Source: Giesbergeria sp.
GTDB lineage: Bacteria > Pseudomonadota > Gammaproteobacteria > Burkholderiales > Burkholderiaceae_C
DNA: 56,516 bases
Assembly: GCA_017985015.1 (NCBI GenBank)
Contig: JAGNYI010000019.1
Span: 1 to 56,516 of the forward strand
Direction: 5' to 3'
Part shown: piece by piece, positions 8,665-18,583 of the stretch
Layout: every line of letters begins with the position of its first letter
Numbering within the stretch: the first letter of the stretch is position 1
The notes under the pieces: model-generated
The model's database searches: none
What the model was told of the DNA's origin: nothing
Seen by the model: only the letters and a program-made list of their open reading frames with translations
Program-made: the position numbers and the translations under genes

Positions 8665-8712
8665 CTATTTTTTTGATAGCTACAAACGCTTATCCCGTAA
8701 GCGCTAGCGGCC
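8665..8712. repeat. Comamonadaceae-type palindromic intergenic repeat
   Basis: TTTTTTTGATAGCTACAAACGCTTATCCCGTAAGCGCTAGCGGCC-type copy, 3 bases after the yjdM stop codon. Confidence 0.75.
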
Positions 8713-8850
8713 TATATACCATCATTTTGACGATCGCATAGCCCCTGCACCCTGGTCGGGCAGGCCACCTGCAAAGCTGGTTGCAAGCCTGGGCGGGCAC
8801 AATCGCCGCCCGATGCGGCACCCCAAAGCCGTGCGATGGGAGGCGTCTGC

Positions 8851-9828
8851 GTGAACCTTTTCGTTTCTTTCAAGTACCTTCTGGCGCTCGATGAACAGCG
8901 CCACTTTGGCCGTGCCGCACTGGCCTGCCATGTGACGCAGCCCGCGCTGTCGAACGCGCTGCGCGCGCTCGAAGAAAGCCTGGGGGTGGCCATCGTCACG
9001 CGGGGGCGCAATTTTGCCGGGTTTACCACCGAGGGGGAACGCGTGCTGGCCAGCGCGCGGCGCATGCTGCGCGAGCACGAGCTGCTGCAGCAAGAGCTGC
9101 AAAGCAGCGCTGCATCGCCCAGCGGACAGTTGCACATTGGCGCCGTGCCCATGTGCATGCCGATTGCCGCGCGTTTTGTGGGCATGCTGCACAACATCCA
9201 CCCGGGCATCGTGTGCACGCTGCGCTCCATGAGTTCGCCCGAGCTGGAGTCGGGCCTGGAGAACATGGCGCTCGACATGGCCATGGGGTACCCCGAGCGC
9301 GTGGAGGGCACGCGCGCGCCCTTGCGGGTGGTGCCGCAGTACACCGAGCATTATTTTTTGCTGCGCCGCGCCAACACGCCCTCATCGGCAGGTCTGCAAA
9401 AAGGCCCGACCACTACCTGGGCCGAGGCCGCAGCGTTGCCCCTGTGCCTGCTGACGAGCGAGATGCACAACCGCACCATTGTGGACAGCGCCTTTCGGCG
9501 CGCGCAGGTGATGCCGCGCCCGGCCATCGAGACCAACTCCATCCTCACCCTGGCGCTCGCCGTGGTGGCGGGCCGGGTCAGCAGCATCATGCCCGGCGCC
9601 CTGGTGGACGCCGTGCAGGGCTATGGCGAGCTGGAGGCATTGCCCCTGATCGACCCGTTCATCGAGGTGCCCATTGCCCTGATGGTGCACGAGAGCAACC
9701 GCCTCTCGCGCACGCTGGAGGCCGCGCTCGACTTCGCACAGGGCACCCAATGGCTGGCAACGGCCGAGCAGCATGGCAATCTGTTCGTGGCTTCCCGCCC
9801 TCCAGCAATCCCCCTTGGTAAACCCTGA
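8851..9828 (+). CDS. LysR family transcriptional regulator
   Basis: A 325-residue LysR-type regulator. The N-terminal winged helix-turn-helix is FGRAALACHVTQPALSNALRALEESLG, followed by a linker helix and the periplasmic-binding-protein-like effector domain (about residues 90-300). GTG 8851 is taken as start because GGGAGG lies 7 bases upstream and family members begin MNLFVSFKYLLALDEQ-like; ATG 8836 is the alternative. It lies about 100 bases ahead of an oxalate/formate-type antiporter and the fds operon, all in one direction, so a role in regulating formate metabolism is likely, as LysR regulators linked to fds genes are known in other Burkholderiales. The inducer cannot be read from sequence. 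Confidence 0.88.
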   Translation: MNLFVSFKYLLALDEQRHFGRAALACHVTQPALSNALRALEESLGVAIVTRGRNFAGFTTEGERVLASARRMLREHELLQQELQSSAASPSGQLHIGAVPMCMPIAARFVGMLHNIHPGIVCTLRSMSSPELESGLENMALDMAMGYPERVEGTRAPLRVVPQYTEHYFLLRRANTPSSAGLQKGPTTTWAEAAALPLCLLTSEMHNRTIVDSAFRRAQVMPRPAIETNSILTLALAVVAGRVSSIMPGALVDAVQGYGELEALPLIDPFIEVPIALMVHESNRLSRTLEAALDFAQGTQWLATAEQHGNLFVASRPPAIPLGKP

Positions 9829-9934
9829 TTTTTGCTTTGTATGGCTCCATCACGACAAAGAATTGGACCCGTCACGCCAGTTTGCTGACACTCCGCGGGC
9901 GCCACAGAGCGCATCCCAACACCAAGGAGACACG

Positions 9935-11608
9935 ATGTCAGCAGTTCTGGAACCCATGGGGCAGTCCACCGGCCTGGCCGGTTGGCTGGACAAGGAGAGA
10001 ACCATTGCAGGGCGGGGCTTCAACCGCTGGCTGGTACCGCCGGCCGCCCTGGCCATCCACCTGTGCATTGGCATGGCATATGGTTTCTCCGTATTCTGGC
10101 TGCCGCTCTCGCGCGCTCTGGGCGTTACGGCCGCTCAGGCCTGCCCCAAGGACATGTCGCTGTTTGCCGAGCTGTTCACCACCACCTGCGACTGGCGCAT
10201 CTCCAGCCTGGGCTGGATGTTCACCCTGTTCTTCGTGCTGCTGGGCTGCTCCGCAGCGTTGTGGGGCGGCTGGCTGGAGCGCGCCGGCCCCCGCAAGGCA
10301 GGCGTGGTGTCGGCACTGTGCTGGTGCGGCGGCCTGGTGATCTCGGCGCTGGGTGTGTACACGCACCAGCTGTGGTTGATGTGGCTGGGCTCGGGGGTGA
10401 TTGGCGGCATTGGCCTGGGGCTGGGCTACATCTCGCCGGTGTCCACGCTGATCAAGTGGTTCCCTGACCGGCGCGGCATGGCTACGGGCATGGCCATTAT
10501 GGGTTTTGGTGGCGGCGCGATGATTGGCTCGCCGCTGGCCGCAGCGCTGATGAAGCTGTTTGCCACCCCCACCAGCGTGGGTGTGGTGGAGACCTTTCTC
10601 GCCATGGCGGTGATCTACTTCGTCTTCATGATGGCCGGTGCCCTGGGCTACCGCGTGCCCCCCAGCAGCTGGAAGCCCAAGGGCTGGACACCGCCCGCCA
10701 CACAGGCGAACAACGCCATGATCACGCAGCACCACGTGCACGTGAACAAGGTCTGGGGCATTCCGCAGTTCTGGCTGGTGTGGATGGCGCTGTGCATGAA
10801 CGTGAGCGCCGGCATTGGCGTGATCGGCATGGCCAGCCCCATGCTGCAGGAGGTGTTTGGCGGCCATTTGATCGGGCTGGACAAAGCCTTTGGTGAACTC
10901 GACAAGGGCCAGCTGGCGGCCATCGCTGCGATTGCGGCCGGGTTTACCGCGCTGCTGTCGCTGTTCAACATTGGCGGGCGTTTTGTGTGGGCCAGCGCAT
11001 CCGACCGGCTGGGGCGCAAGAACACTTATTCGGTATTTTTCATCCTGGGCAGCCTGCTGTATTTCAGCATTCCGGCCAGCGCGGCGGCGGGCAGCCAGCT
11101 GCTGTTTGTGGGGGCGGTCTGCGTCATCCTGAGCATGTACGGCGGCAGCTTCTCCACGGTGCCGGCCTATCTGGCCGACCTGTTTGGCACGCAGATGGTG
11201 GGCGCCATCCATGGTCGCCTGCTCACGGCCTGGGCCACGGCCGGCATCATCGGCCCGGTGGTGGTGAACTACATGCGCGAGTACCAGATCGGCCTGGGGC
11301 TGCCGCGCGCGCAGGTCTACAACCAGACCATGTACATCCTGATCGGTTTCCTGGTCATTGGTCTGGTGTGCAACCTGCTGATTCGCCCGCTCAACCCCAA
11401 GTGGTTCATGAGCGCCGAAGAGCTGGCGCACGAAAAACACCTCGCGCATGACCGCGCCGTGGCCAACGAAGTGGGCAGCGGCCCGGGCAAGGGCGGCGGG
11501 GGCAACACCCCCACGGCGCTGGTGGCATTGGCCTGGATCGCGGTGGGGCTTCCCCTGGCCTGGGGCATCTGGCGTACGCTGGAGAGTGCCACCAAGTTTT
11601 TCCACTGA
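9935..11608 (+). CDS. MFS transporter, oxalate/formate antiporter (OFA) family
   Basis: A 557-residue inner-membrane protein with twelve hydrophobic segments. Family signatures are LGLGYISPVSTLIKWFPDRRGMATG after TM4/5 and FNIGGRFVWASASDRLGRK between TM8 and 9. The extra hydrophilic loop after TM6 (WTPPATQANNAM) and C-terminal GKGGGGN tail before a last hydrophobic segment (LVALAWIAVGLPLAWGIW) make it longer than OxlT (about 420 residues). AAGGAGA lies just before ATG 9935. Its place immediately upstream of fdsGBA suggests transport of formate, oxalate or another small carboxylate feeding the dehydrogenase; the true substrate is not proven. Confidence 0.85.
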   Translation: MSAVLEPMGQSTGLAGWLDKERTIAGRGFNRWLVPPAALAIHLCIGMAYGFSVFWLPLSRALGVTAAQACPKDMSLFAELFTTTCDWRISSLGWMFTLFFVLLGCSAALWGGWLERAGPRKAGVVSALCWCGGLVISALGVYTHQLWLMWLGSGVIGGIGLGLGYISPVSTLIKWFPDRRGMATGMAIMGFGGGAMIGSPLAAALMKLFATPTSVGVVETFLAMAVIYFVFMMAGALGYRVPPSSWKPKGWTPPATQANNAMITQHHVHVNKVWGIPQFWLVWMALCMNVSAGIGVIGMASPMLQEVFGGHLIGLDKAFGELDKGQLAAIAAIAAGFTALLSLFNIGGRFVWASASDRLGRKNTYSVFFILGSLLYFSIPASAAAGSQLLFVGAVCVILSMYGGSFSTVPAYLADLFGTQMVGAIHGRLLTAWATAGIIGPVVVNYMREYQIGLGLPRAQVYNQTMYILIGFLVIGLVCNLLIRPLNPKWFMSAEELAHEKHLAHDRAVANEVGSGPGKGGGGNTPTALVALAWIAVGLPLAWGIWRTLESATKFFH

Positions 11609-11756
11609 GCCGCACCTTTCTAGTTCAAATTTGATAGCTCCCCGCGCTTGAATGGATTGGCTTTTGGATAGGAAAATATTCATATGGCTGGTTTGACAGG
11701 CGCTCGCAGCTATTGTTTTTGATGCAAACGAAGACAAGCAACACAGGATTTCCACG

Positions 11757-12260
11757 ATGACGACGAGCCCCATCCACCACACCGCCGCCCCGCGGCCGGG
11801 CGTGGACAGCGCGGTGCAGGGCGTGCTGGCCCAACTGGCCGGCGAGCCCGGCGCGCTGCTGCCCATCCTGCACGCGCTGCAGGACGCGCTGGGCTACGTG
11901 CCGCCAGATTCCGTGCCCGCCATTGCCGACGCGCTGAACCTCTCGCGCGCCGAGGTGCATGGCGTCATCAGCTACTACCACCACTTTCGCAGCAGCCCAC
12001 CCCCGCCGCACACGGTGCAAGTCTGCCGCGCAGAGGCCTGCCAGGCAATGGGGGCCGAGGCGCTGCTGGCGCACGCTCGCCAGCACCTGGGATGCGGCCT
12101 GCATGCCGAATCGGGCGACGGCGCCTTCACGGTCGAGCCCGCCTACTGCCTGGGCCTGTGCGCCTCGTCGCCCGCCATTGCCGTGGACGGCCAGGTGCAC
12201 GCGCGCATGACACCGCACAAGTTGGACGCGCTGATCGCGCAGGCACGGGAGGCCGCATGA
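11757..12260 (+). CDS. fdsG: NAD-dependent formate dehydrogenase gamma subunit
   Basis: A 167-residue NuoE-like subunit of the soluble molybdenum formate dehydrogenase, which passes electrons from formate to NAD+ in the cytoplasm. Four cysteines of the thioredoxin-fold 2Fe-2S cluster are visible as CRAEAC and CLGLC, with the helical N-terminal [16 protein letters not shown] typical of the 24-kDa family. First gene of the fds operon. Its TGA overlaps the next ATG (ATGA, 12257-12260). A TTGACA at 11693-11698 is a possible -35 in the 148-base leader, but no convincing -10 is present. Confidence 0.93.
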   Translation: MTTSPIHHTAAPRPGVDSAVQGVLAQLAGEPGALLPILHALQDALGYVPPDSVPAIADALNLSRAEVHGVISYYHHFRSSPPPPHTVQVCRAEACQAMGAEALLAHARQHLGCGLHAESGDGAFTVEPAYCLGLCASSPAIAVDGQVHARMTPHKLDALIAQAREAA

Positions 12261-13810
12261 GCGTTGTCACCGTTTATGTTCCCTGCGACTCGGCCGCGCT
12301 GGCCGTGGGTGCCGACGCTGTAGCCCAATGCATCGCACAAGAAGCGGCAGCGCGGGGCCTGGATGTGCACATCGTGCGCAACGGCTCGCGCGGCCTGTTC
12401 TGGCTCGAACCCCTGGTCGAAGTGGCCACCCCCGCCGGGCGCGTGGCCTATGGCCCGGTGGCACCCAGCGATGTGCCGAAGCTGTTCGACGCGGGCCTGG
12501 TCACGGGCGGCGCACACGCGCTGTGCCACGGACCGACCGGCGCTATTCCCTACCTCGCGCGCCAGCAGCGCCTGACCTTTGCCCGCATGGGCATGACCGA
12601 CCCGCGCTCACTGGCCGACTACCAGGCCTATGGCGGCTTTGACGGCCTGCGCAATGCCATTGCCTTGCCCCCCGAAGCCATCGTGCAGATGCTGATCGAC
12701 TCGGGCCTGCGCGGGCGCGGCGGTGCGGCGTTTCCGGCGGGTATCAAGTGGAAGACGGTGGCGGGCGCGCAGGCTGCGCAAAAGTACATCGTCTGCAATG
12801 CCGACGAGGGCGACTCGGGCACCTTCTCGGACCGCATGACCATGGAGGGCGACCCCTTCATGCTGATCGAAGGCATGGCCATTGCAGCGCTGGCCGTGGG
12901 CGCCACGCGGGGCTATGTCTATGTGCGCTCGGAATACCCGCATGCCATCGCCACGCTCAACGCCGCGATTGCGCTGGCCGAGGCCGGGGGCTTTCTGGGC
13001 GCCAACGTGCTGGGCTCGGGCAAGGCGTTTCACCTGCAGGTGCGCAAGGGCGCGGGCTCGTACGTGTGCGGCGAAGAAACCGCGTTGTTAGAGAGCCTCG
13101 AAGGCAAACGCGGCATCGTGCGCGCCAAGCCGCCGTTGCCCGCGCTGGCCGGTTTGTTTGGCCAGCCCACTGTCATCAACAACGTCATCACATTGGCCAG
13201 CGTGCCCATCATCCTGGCGCGGGGCGCGCAGTTTTACCGCGACTTTGGCGTGGGCCGCTCGCATGGCACGCTGCCGTTTCAGCTGGCGGGCAACATCTTG
13301 CACGGCGGGCTGGTGGAGACGGCTTTTGGCCTGACGCTGCGGGAGCTCCTCTATGACTACGGCGGTGGCTCGGCCACGGGCCGGCCCATCAAGGCGGTGC
13401 AGGTGGGCGGGCCGCTGGGCGCCTATTTGCCGCAGGCGCAGTGGGATATTCCGCTCGACTACGAGGCCTACGCCGCCATGGGCGCAGGCCTCGGCCACGG
13501 CGGCATCGTGGTGCACGACGACCAGGCCGACCTGTCGCAGCTGGCGCGCTACGCCATGGAGTTCTGTGCGCTCGAATCGTGCGGCAAATGCACGCCGTGT
13601 CGCATTGGGTCGACGCGCGGCGTGGAGGTGATCGACAAGATCCGCGCCAACAACCACAAGGCGGAGCAGGTGGCCTTGCTGCACGACCTGTGCGACACCA
13701 TGGTGCACGGCTCGCTGTGCGCCATGGGCAGCATGACGCCGATTCCCGTCACTTCGGCCCTGAAACATTTCCCGCAGGACTTTGGTCTTGCCGCACCCGA
13801 CCGCGCATAG
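12257..13810 (+). CDS. fdsB: NAD-dependent formate dehydrogenase beta subunit
   Basis: A 517-residue diaphorase subunit, homologous to NuoF with a NuoE-like ferredoxin fold at the N-terminus. FMN and NADH sites are seen in [17 protein letters not shown] and [15 protein letters not shown], and a 4Fe-4S cluster in [12 protein letters not shown] with a further C in [11 protein letters not shown]. It accepts electrons from FdsA/FdsG and reduces NAD+. It overlaps fdsG by four bases and is 18 bases ahead of fdsA, consistent with one transcript and coupled translation. Confidence 0.94.
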   Translation: MSVVTVYVPCDSAALAVGADAVAQCIAQEAAARGLDVHIVRNGSRGLFWLEPLVEVATPAGRVAYGPVAPSDVPKLFDAGLVTGGAHALCHGPTGAIPYLARQQRLTFARMGMTDPRSLADYQAYGGFDGLRNAIALPPEAIVQMLIDSGLRGRGGAAFPAGIKWKTVAGAQAAQKYIVCNADEGDSGTFSDRMTMEGDPFMLIEGMAIAALAVGATRGYVYVRSEYPHAIATLNAAIALAEAGGFLGANVLGSGKAFHLQVRKGAGSYVCGEETALLESLEGKRGIVRAKPPLPALAGLFGQPTVINNVITLASVPIILARGAQFYRDFGVGRSHGTLPFQLAGNILHGGLVETAFGLTLRELLYDYGGGSATGRPIKAVQVGGPLGAYLPQAQWDIPLDYEAYAAMGAGLGHGGIVVHDDQADLSQLARYAMEFCALESCGKCTPCRIGSTRGVEVIDKIRANNHKAEQVALLHDLCDTMVHGSLCAMGSMTPIPVTSALKHFPQDFGLAAPDRA

Positions 13811-13828
13811 CCCGGCCAGGAGAACCCC

Positions 13829-16690
13829 ATGCTCAGCCAACACACTGAAATCGACTACGGCACGCCCGCAAGCACATCGGCCGAACTCGTCACGCTGGAG
13901 ATCGACGGCGCCCAGGTCACCGTGCCGCGCGGCACCTCGCTCATGCGCGCCGCCGTGGACGCGGGCATCCAGGTGCCCAAACTGTGCGCCACCGACAGCC
14001 TGGAGCCCTTTGGCTCGTGCCGCCTGTGCCTGGTCGAAATTGAAGGGCGCAAGGGCTACCCGGCCTCGTGCACCACCCCGGCCGAGCCCGGTATGAAGGT
14101 ACGCACCCAAACGCCCAAGCTGCAAGACCTGCGCAAGGGCGTGATGGAGCTGTACATCTCTGACCACCCGCTCGACTGCCTGACCTGCGCCTCCAACGGC
14201 GACTGCGAGCTGCAGACCCAGGCCGGTGTGGTGGGCCTGCGCAACGTGCGCTACGGGTTTGAGGGCGCCAATCACTTCGACAACAAAAAAGACGAGTCGA
14301 ACCCCTATTTCACCTACGACCCGGCCAAGTGCATTGTGTGCAACCGCTGCGTGCGCGCGTGTGAAGAGACCCAGGGCACTTTTGCGCTGACCATCACCGG
14401 GCGCGGCTTTGGATCGCGCGTTACGGCCGGGCAGGGCGGCAGTTTCATGGAGTCGGACTGCGTGAGCTGCGGCGCCTGCGTGCAGGCCTGCCCCACGGCC
14501 ACGCTCGAAGAGAAAAAAGTCATCATGCTGGGCCAGCCCGAGCACAGCGTGACCACCACCTGCGCCTACTGCGGCGTGGGCTGCGGCTTCAAGGCGGAGA
14601 TGAAGGGCAGCGAAGTCATCCGCATGGTGCCCTGGAAAGACGGCAAGGCCAACGAAGGCCATTCGTGTGTGAAAGGCCGTTTTGCCTGGGGCTACGCCAC
14701 GCACAAAGACCGCATCACCACCCCCATGGTGCGCGAGAAGATCACCGACCCGTGGCGCGAGGTGGGCTGGGAAGAAGCCCTGGTGCACGCGGCGGGCGCG
14801 TTTCGCCGCATCCAGGCCAAGCATGGCAAGGATTCGATTGGCGGCCTGGTGTCGTCGCGCTGCACCAACGAAGAGGGCTACCTGGTGCAGAAAATGGTGC
14901 GCGCCGCCTTTGGCAACAACAACGTGGACACCTGCGCGCGCGTGTGCCACTCGCCGACCGGCTACGGCCTGGGCGTGACGCTGGGCACCTCGGCCGGCAC
15001 GCAGACCTTCAAGTCGGTGGAAAAGGCCGACGTCATCATGGTCATCGGCGCCAACCCGACCGACGGGCACCCGGTATTCGGCTCGCGCATGAAAAAGCGC
15101 CTGCGCCAGGGCGCCAAGCTCATCGTGGCCGACCCGCGGCGCATCGATCTGGTCAAGTCGCCGCACGTGCACGCCACGCACCACCTGCCGCTCAAGCCCG
15201 GCACCAACGTGGCCCTCATCACCGCGCTGGCGCATGTGGTGGTCACCGAAGGCCTGGTGGATGAGGCTTTTGTGGCCGAGCGCTGCGACACCAAGTCGTT
15301 CAACGACTGGCGCGCGTTTGTCGCCCAACCCGAACATTCGCCCGAAGCCACCGAGGCCATCACCGGGGTGCCCGCCTTTGATGTGCGCGGCGCCGCCCGC
15401 CTGTATGCCAACGCGGGCAACGCCGCCATCTATTACGGCCTGGGCGTGACCGAACACAGCCAGGGTTCGACCATGGTGATCGGCATTGCCAACCTGGCCA
15501 TGGCCACGGGCAATGTGGGCCGCGAGGGTGTGGGCGTGAACCCGCTGCGTGGGCAGAACAACGTGCAGGGCTCGTGCGACATGGGCGCCTTCCCGCACGA
15601 GCTGCCGGGCTACCGCCATGTGTCGGACAGCACGGTGCGCGGCGCCTTCGAGGCCGCCTGGGGCGTCACCATCAACCCCGAGCCGGGCCTGCGCATTCCC
15701 AACATGTTCGACGCCGCGATGGCGGGCGAATTCAAGGGCCTGTATTGCCAGGGCGAGGACATTGCGCAGTCCGACCCCAACACCCAGCACGTGGCTGCCG
15801 CGCTGATGGCGATGGAATGCATCGTGGTGCAGGACATCTTCCTGAACGAAACCGCCAAGTACGCGCATGTGTTCCTGCCCGGCTCGTCGTTCCTTGAAAA
15901 GGACGGAACCTTCACCAACTCCGAGCGCCGCATCTCGCGCGTGCGCAAGGTCATGTCGCCGCTGGGCGGCTATGCCGACTGGGAGGTGACGGTGCTGCTG
16001 GCGCGTGCACTGGGGTATGAGATGCCGTACACGCACCCGTCGCAAATCATGGACGAGATTGCCGCGCTCACACCCAGCTTTTCCGGCGTGAACTACACCA
16101 AGCTCGACGCCCTGGGCAGCGTGCAATGGCCCTGCAACGACAGCACCCCACCCGAGGGCACGGTCACCATGCATGTGGACCGGTTTGTGCGCGGCAAGGG
16201 GCGCTTCATGGTCACGCAGTATGTGGCGACCGACGAGAAGGTGACGCGGCGTTTTCCGCTGCTGCTGACCACCGGGCGCATTCTGTCGCAGTACAACGTG
16301 GGCGCGCAGACGCGGCGTACCGAGAACATGCAATGGCACAGCGAGGACCTGCTGGATATCCACCCGCACGATGCCGAGGAGCGCGGCATCCGCAATGGCG
16401 ACTGGGTGAGCATCCAGAGCCGCGCCGGCGATACCGTGCTGCGTGCCGAGGTCACGTCGCGCATGCAGCCGGGCGTGGTGTACACCACCTTCCACTTCCC
16501 CGAGTCGGGCGCCAACGTGATCACCACCGACAACTCCGACTGGGCCACCAACTGCCCTGAATACAAGGTGACGGCCGTACAGGTCACGCCGGTGATGCAG
16601 CCTTCGGTCTGGCAGAAAGAACACCAGCGCTTCGACCAGGTGCAGCAGGAATTGCTGGCCGCGCGCACGGGTTTGGCCGCACAGGAATAA
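13829..16690 (+). CDS. fdsA: NAD-dependent formate dehydrogenase alpha (catalytic) subunit
   Basis: A 953-residue molybdopterin oxidoreductase that oxidises formate to CO2. From the N-terminus: a 2Fe-2S ferredoxin domain (CATDSLEPFGSCRLC), a His/Cys cluster motif (DHPLDCLTCASNGDC), two 4Fe-4S motifs (CIVCNRCVRAC and CVSCGACVQAC), the cluster of the catalytic domain (CAYCGVGCGFK..CVKGR), then the bis-MGD domain with Cys373 in ARVCHSPT as the expected metal ligand, followed directly by the catalytic histidine. The cysteine rather than selenocysteine matches the fds class of Cupriavidus and Methylobacterium. AGGAGA precedes ATG 13829. Confidence 0.95.
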   Translation: MLSQHTEIDYGTPASTSAELVTLEIDGAQVTVPRGTSLMRAAVDAGIQVPKLCATDSLEPFGSCRLCLVEIEGRKGYPASCTTPAEPGMKVRTQTPKLQDLRKGVMELYISDHPLDCLTCASNGDCELQTQAGVVGLRNVRYGFEGANHFDNKKDESNPYFTYDPAKCIVCNRCVRACEETQGTFALTITGRGFGSRVTAGQGGSFMESDCVSCGACVQACPTATLEEKKVIMLGQPEHSVTTTCAYCGVGCGFKAEMKGSEVIRMVPWKDGKANEGHSCVKGRFAWGYATHKDRITTPMVREKITDPWREVGWEEALVHAAGAFRRIQAKHGKDSIGGLVSSRCTNEEGYLVQKMVRAAFGNNNVDTCARVCHSPTGYGLGVTLGTSAGTQTFKSVEKADVIMVIGANPTDGHPVFGSRMKKRLRQGAKLIVADPRRIDLVKSPHVHATHHLPLKPGTNVALITALAHVVVTEGLVDEAFVAERCDTKSFNDWRAFVAQPEHSPEATEAITGVPAFDVRGAARLYANAGNAAIYYGLGVTEHSQGSTMVIGIANLAMATGNVGREGVGVNPLRGQNNVQGSCDMGAFPHELPGYRHVSDSTVRGAFEAAWGVTINPEPGLRIPNMFDAAMAGEFKGLYCQGEDIAQSDPNTQHVAAALMAMECIVVQDIFLNETAKYAHVFLPGSSFLEKDGTFTNSERRISRVRKVMSPLGGYADWEVTVLLARALGYEMPYTHPSQIMDEIAALTPSFSGVNYTKLDALGSVQWPCNDSTPPEGTVTMHVDRFVRGKGRFMVTQYVATDEKVTRRFPLLLTTGRILSQYNVGAQTRRTENMQWHSEDLLDIHPHDAEERGIRNGDWVSIQSRAGDTVLRAEVTSRMQPGVVYTTFHFPESGANVITTDNSDWATNCPEYKVTAVQVTPVMQPSVWQKEHQRFDQVQQELLAARTGLAAQE

Positions 16691-16705
16691 TGGCACTCAG
16701 ACCGC

Positions 16706-17614
16706 ATGCAACGACGCAAAACACACCCCCCTTTGACGCCCCCTCCCCAGGCGGTGGCCTTCTGTGAAGGCGCGCGCGCGCTGCCTGTGCGCGGCGTGCG
16801 CGGCGGCAACGACTACAGCGTGGACGACTGGGTGGCCGATGAGGTGCCCGTGGCGCTGGAATACAACGGCATCTCGCACGCCGTGATGCTGGCCACGCCG
16901 CTCGATCTGGCCGATTTCGCACTGGGTTTTTCGCTCAGCGAGGGCATCCTATCGGACGCCAGCGAGCTCTATGGCGTGGAGGAAGAAGCCTCCGAGCTGG
17001 GCATCACGCTGCACCTGTCGGTCGCGGCCGGGGCGTTTGCGCGCCTGAAAGAGCGCCGCCGCTCCATGACGGGCCGCACCGGCTGCGGCCTGTGCGGTAC
17101 CGAAAGCCTGGCCCATGTGGCGCGCACGCTGCCGCCCCTGCCATCGATGGCCGAAACAGGCCCACTCGACCGCGCCGCCATTGCCCGCGCCATGTCGCAG
17201 TTCTGTGAGCTGCAAACCCTGCAACAGGCCACGGGCGCCGTGCACGCGGCGGCCTGGTGCAGCGCGGGCGGCGAGGTGCGCTGGCTGCGCGAGGATGTGG
17301 GCCGCCACAACGCACTCGACAAACTCATTGGCGCCCTGGCGCTGAACGGGGTGAACGCGGCGCAGGGCTTCATCGCCGTGACCAGCCGCGCCAGCTTTGA
17401 AATGGTGCAAAAGACCGCCGCCGCCGGGGTGCCCCTGCTGGCCGCCGTGTCGGCCCCCACGTCGTTTGCCGTCACCACCGCCGAGCGCGCCGGTCTCACG
17501 CTGGTGGGCTTTGCACGCCAGCAAGACCTGGTGGTGTACTGCCGCCCCGAACGCCTGGGCTGGGGGCCGCTGGGCGTGCATTCCTTGAACAAGGCCATAC
17601 CCCATGCACACTGA
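16706..17614 (+). CDS. fdhD: FdhD sulfurtransferase for formate dehydrogenase
   Basis: A 302-residue FdhD (FdsC) protein, which moves sulfur from IscS to the molybdenum cofactor so that FdsA becomes active. The conserved CGLC pair (Cys127, Cys130) lies in TGRTGCGLCGTES, and LREDVGRHNALDKLIG and SRASFEMVQKTA are the nucleotide/cofactor-binding blocks. It sits 15 bases behind fdsA. Its 3' end overlaps the first codons of fdsD by eleven bases. Confidence 0.94.
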   Translation: MQRRKTHPPLTPPPQAVAFCEGARALPVRGVRGGNDYSVDDWVADEVPVALEYNGISHAVMLATPLDLADFALGFSLSEGILSDASELYGVEEEASELGITLHLSVAAGAFARLKERRRSMTGRTGCGLCGTESLAHVARTLPPLPSMAETGPLDRAAIARAMSQFCELQTLQQATGAVHAAAWCSAGGEVRWLREDVGRHNALDKLIGALALNGVNAAQGFIAVTSRASFEMVQKTAAAGVPLLAAVSAPTSFAVTTAERAGLTLVGFARQQDLVVYCRPERLGWGPLGVHSLNKAIPHAH

Positions 17615-17852
17615 TCCCCTGGTCAAGATGGCCAACCAGATTGCCGATTTCTTTGGCGCCATGCCCGACCGCGCCGAAGCGCTGGAAGGCATTGCCCAGC
17701 ACATCCGCAAGTTCTGGGTGCCGCGCATGCGCCAGCGCTTTCTGGCCCATGTGGACAGCGGCGGCGCAGGGCTGCACCCGCTGGTGCTGCAGTCGGTGCA
17801 GGCGCACCGGGCAGTGCTGGAATTAGGGACGCCGAGCGCATCTTTGCTTTGA
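17604..17852 (+). CDS. fdsD: Formate dehydrogenase delta subunit
   Basis: An 82-residue FdsD subunit, with the family motif MANQIADFFGAMPDRAEALEGIAQHIRKFWVPRMR split over residues 9-43. FdsD is required for assembly or stability of the FdsABG complex. It closes the operon and overlaps fdhD. The last residues (PSASLL) and the TGA lie inside a family-wide intergenic repeat (17846 on), so the repeat supplies the stop codon. Confidence 0.92.
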   Translation: MHTDPLVKMANQIADFFGAMPDRAEALEGIAQHIRKFWVPRMRQRFLAHVDSGGAGLHPLVLQSVQAHRAVLELGTPSASLL

Positions 17853-17890
17853 TTTTTGTAGCTGCTCGCGCATGCCTCATAAGCGCTGAC
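17846..17890. repeat. Comamonadaceae-type palindromic intergenic repeat
   Basis: GATTTTTGTAGCTGCTCGCGCATGCCTCATAAGCGCTGA-type copy that overlaps the end of fdsD and may end the fds transcript. Confidence 0.7.
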
Positions 17891-17926
17891 GGGTATTTTG
17901 TCTCTTGAAATGCCCTAAACTTGGGT

Positions 17927-18574
17927 GTGCCTTCCCGCATCGCTGTCATCGACTTTGAAACCACCGGCAGTTCGCCCGGCCAGGGTGCGCGTGCGACCGA
18001 GGTGGCCATCGTCATCGTCGAGCACGGCGCAGTGGTGGACAGCTACCAAAGCCTGATGAATGCCGGTGTCTGGGTGCCGCCTTTCATCACCCAGCTCACC
18101 GGCATCACCAACGCCATGGTGGCCGAGGCGCCCCCGGCGTTGGACGTGATGGCGCGGGCCAGCCGCTTTGTGGGCGACACGCCGCTGGTGGCGCACAACG
18201 CTGCGTTTGACCGGAGTTTCTGGCAAGCCGAACTGGCGCGCGCCGGGTGCGCGGCGCAGCAGCCCTTCGCCTGCACGGTGCGGCTCTCGCGCCGCTTGTA
18301 CCCCGAGGCACCCAACCACCAACTGGGCACGCTGGCACGTTTTCACCGCCTGCCCAGCGCGGGCCGCGCGCACCGGGCGCTGGCCGACGCGCAGGTGACG
18401 GCCGCGCTGCTGCTGCGCATCCAGCAGGACCTGGGCGAGCGCTGGGGCATCGCCGCTTCGGGCCACACATTCCTGATGGCTCTGCAGGCGTGTGCCAAGG
18501 CGCGCTTGCCCAAATTTTTGGCGCAGCACGGCGCGCAGGCCTGCATTCCTGTCGCCGCCCACCCACACTGCTAA
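17927..18574 (+). CDS. 3'-5' exonuclease domain protein (DnaQ/PolC epsilon-like)
   Basis: A 215-residue DEDDh exonuclease. Exo I is VIDFETTG (D and E catalytic), Exo II is VAHNAAFDRSF, and Exo III is HRALADAQVTAALL with the catalytic His and Asp. It resembles the PolC-type/epsilon exonucleases that trim DNA or RNA 3' ends; it is not DnaQ itself, being a stand-alone paralog. No good ribosome binding site is seen. GTG 17927 (MPSRIAVIDFETTG) is preferred; TTG 17921 is an alternative. The nnrU gene starts 9 bases behind its stop codon. Confidence 0.87.
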   Translation: MPSRIAVIDFETTGSSPGQGARATEVAIVIVEHGAVVDSYQSLMNAGVWVPPFITQLTGITNAMVAEAPPALDVMARASRFVGDTPLVAHNAAFDRSFWQAELARAGCAAQQPFACTVRLSRRLYPEAPNHQLGTLARFHRLPSAGRAHRALADAQVTAALLLRIQQDLGERWGIAASGHTFLMALQACAKARLPKFLAQHGAQACIPVAAHPHC

Positions 18575-18583
18575 GCTTGCCTC

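Noticed and set aside
11609-11756. Sigma-70 promoter of the fds operon from TTGACA at 11693
   Set aside because: No acceptable -10 at 16-18 bases; nearest TATTGT is only 12 bases away.
13088-16696. 1202-codon open frame on the minus strand opposite fdsB/fdsA
   Set aside because: It is the antisense shadow of a GC-rich gene: His/Arg/Gly-rich, no family resemblance, while the plus strand encodes an unmistakable formate dehydrogenase.
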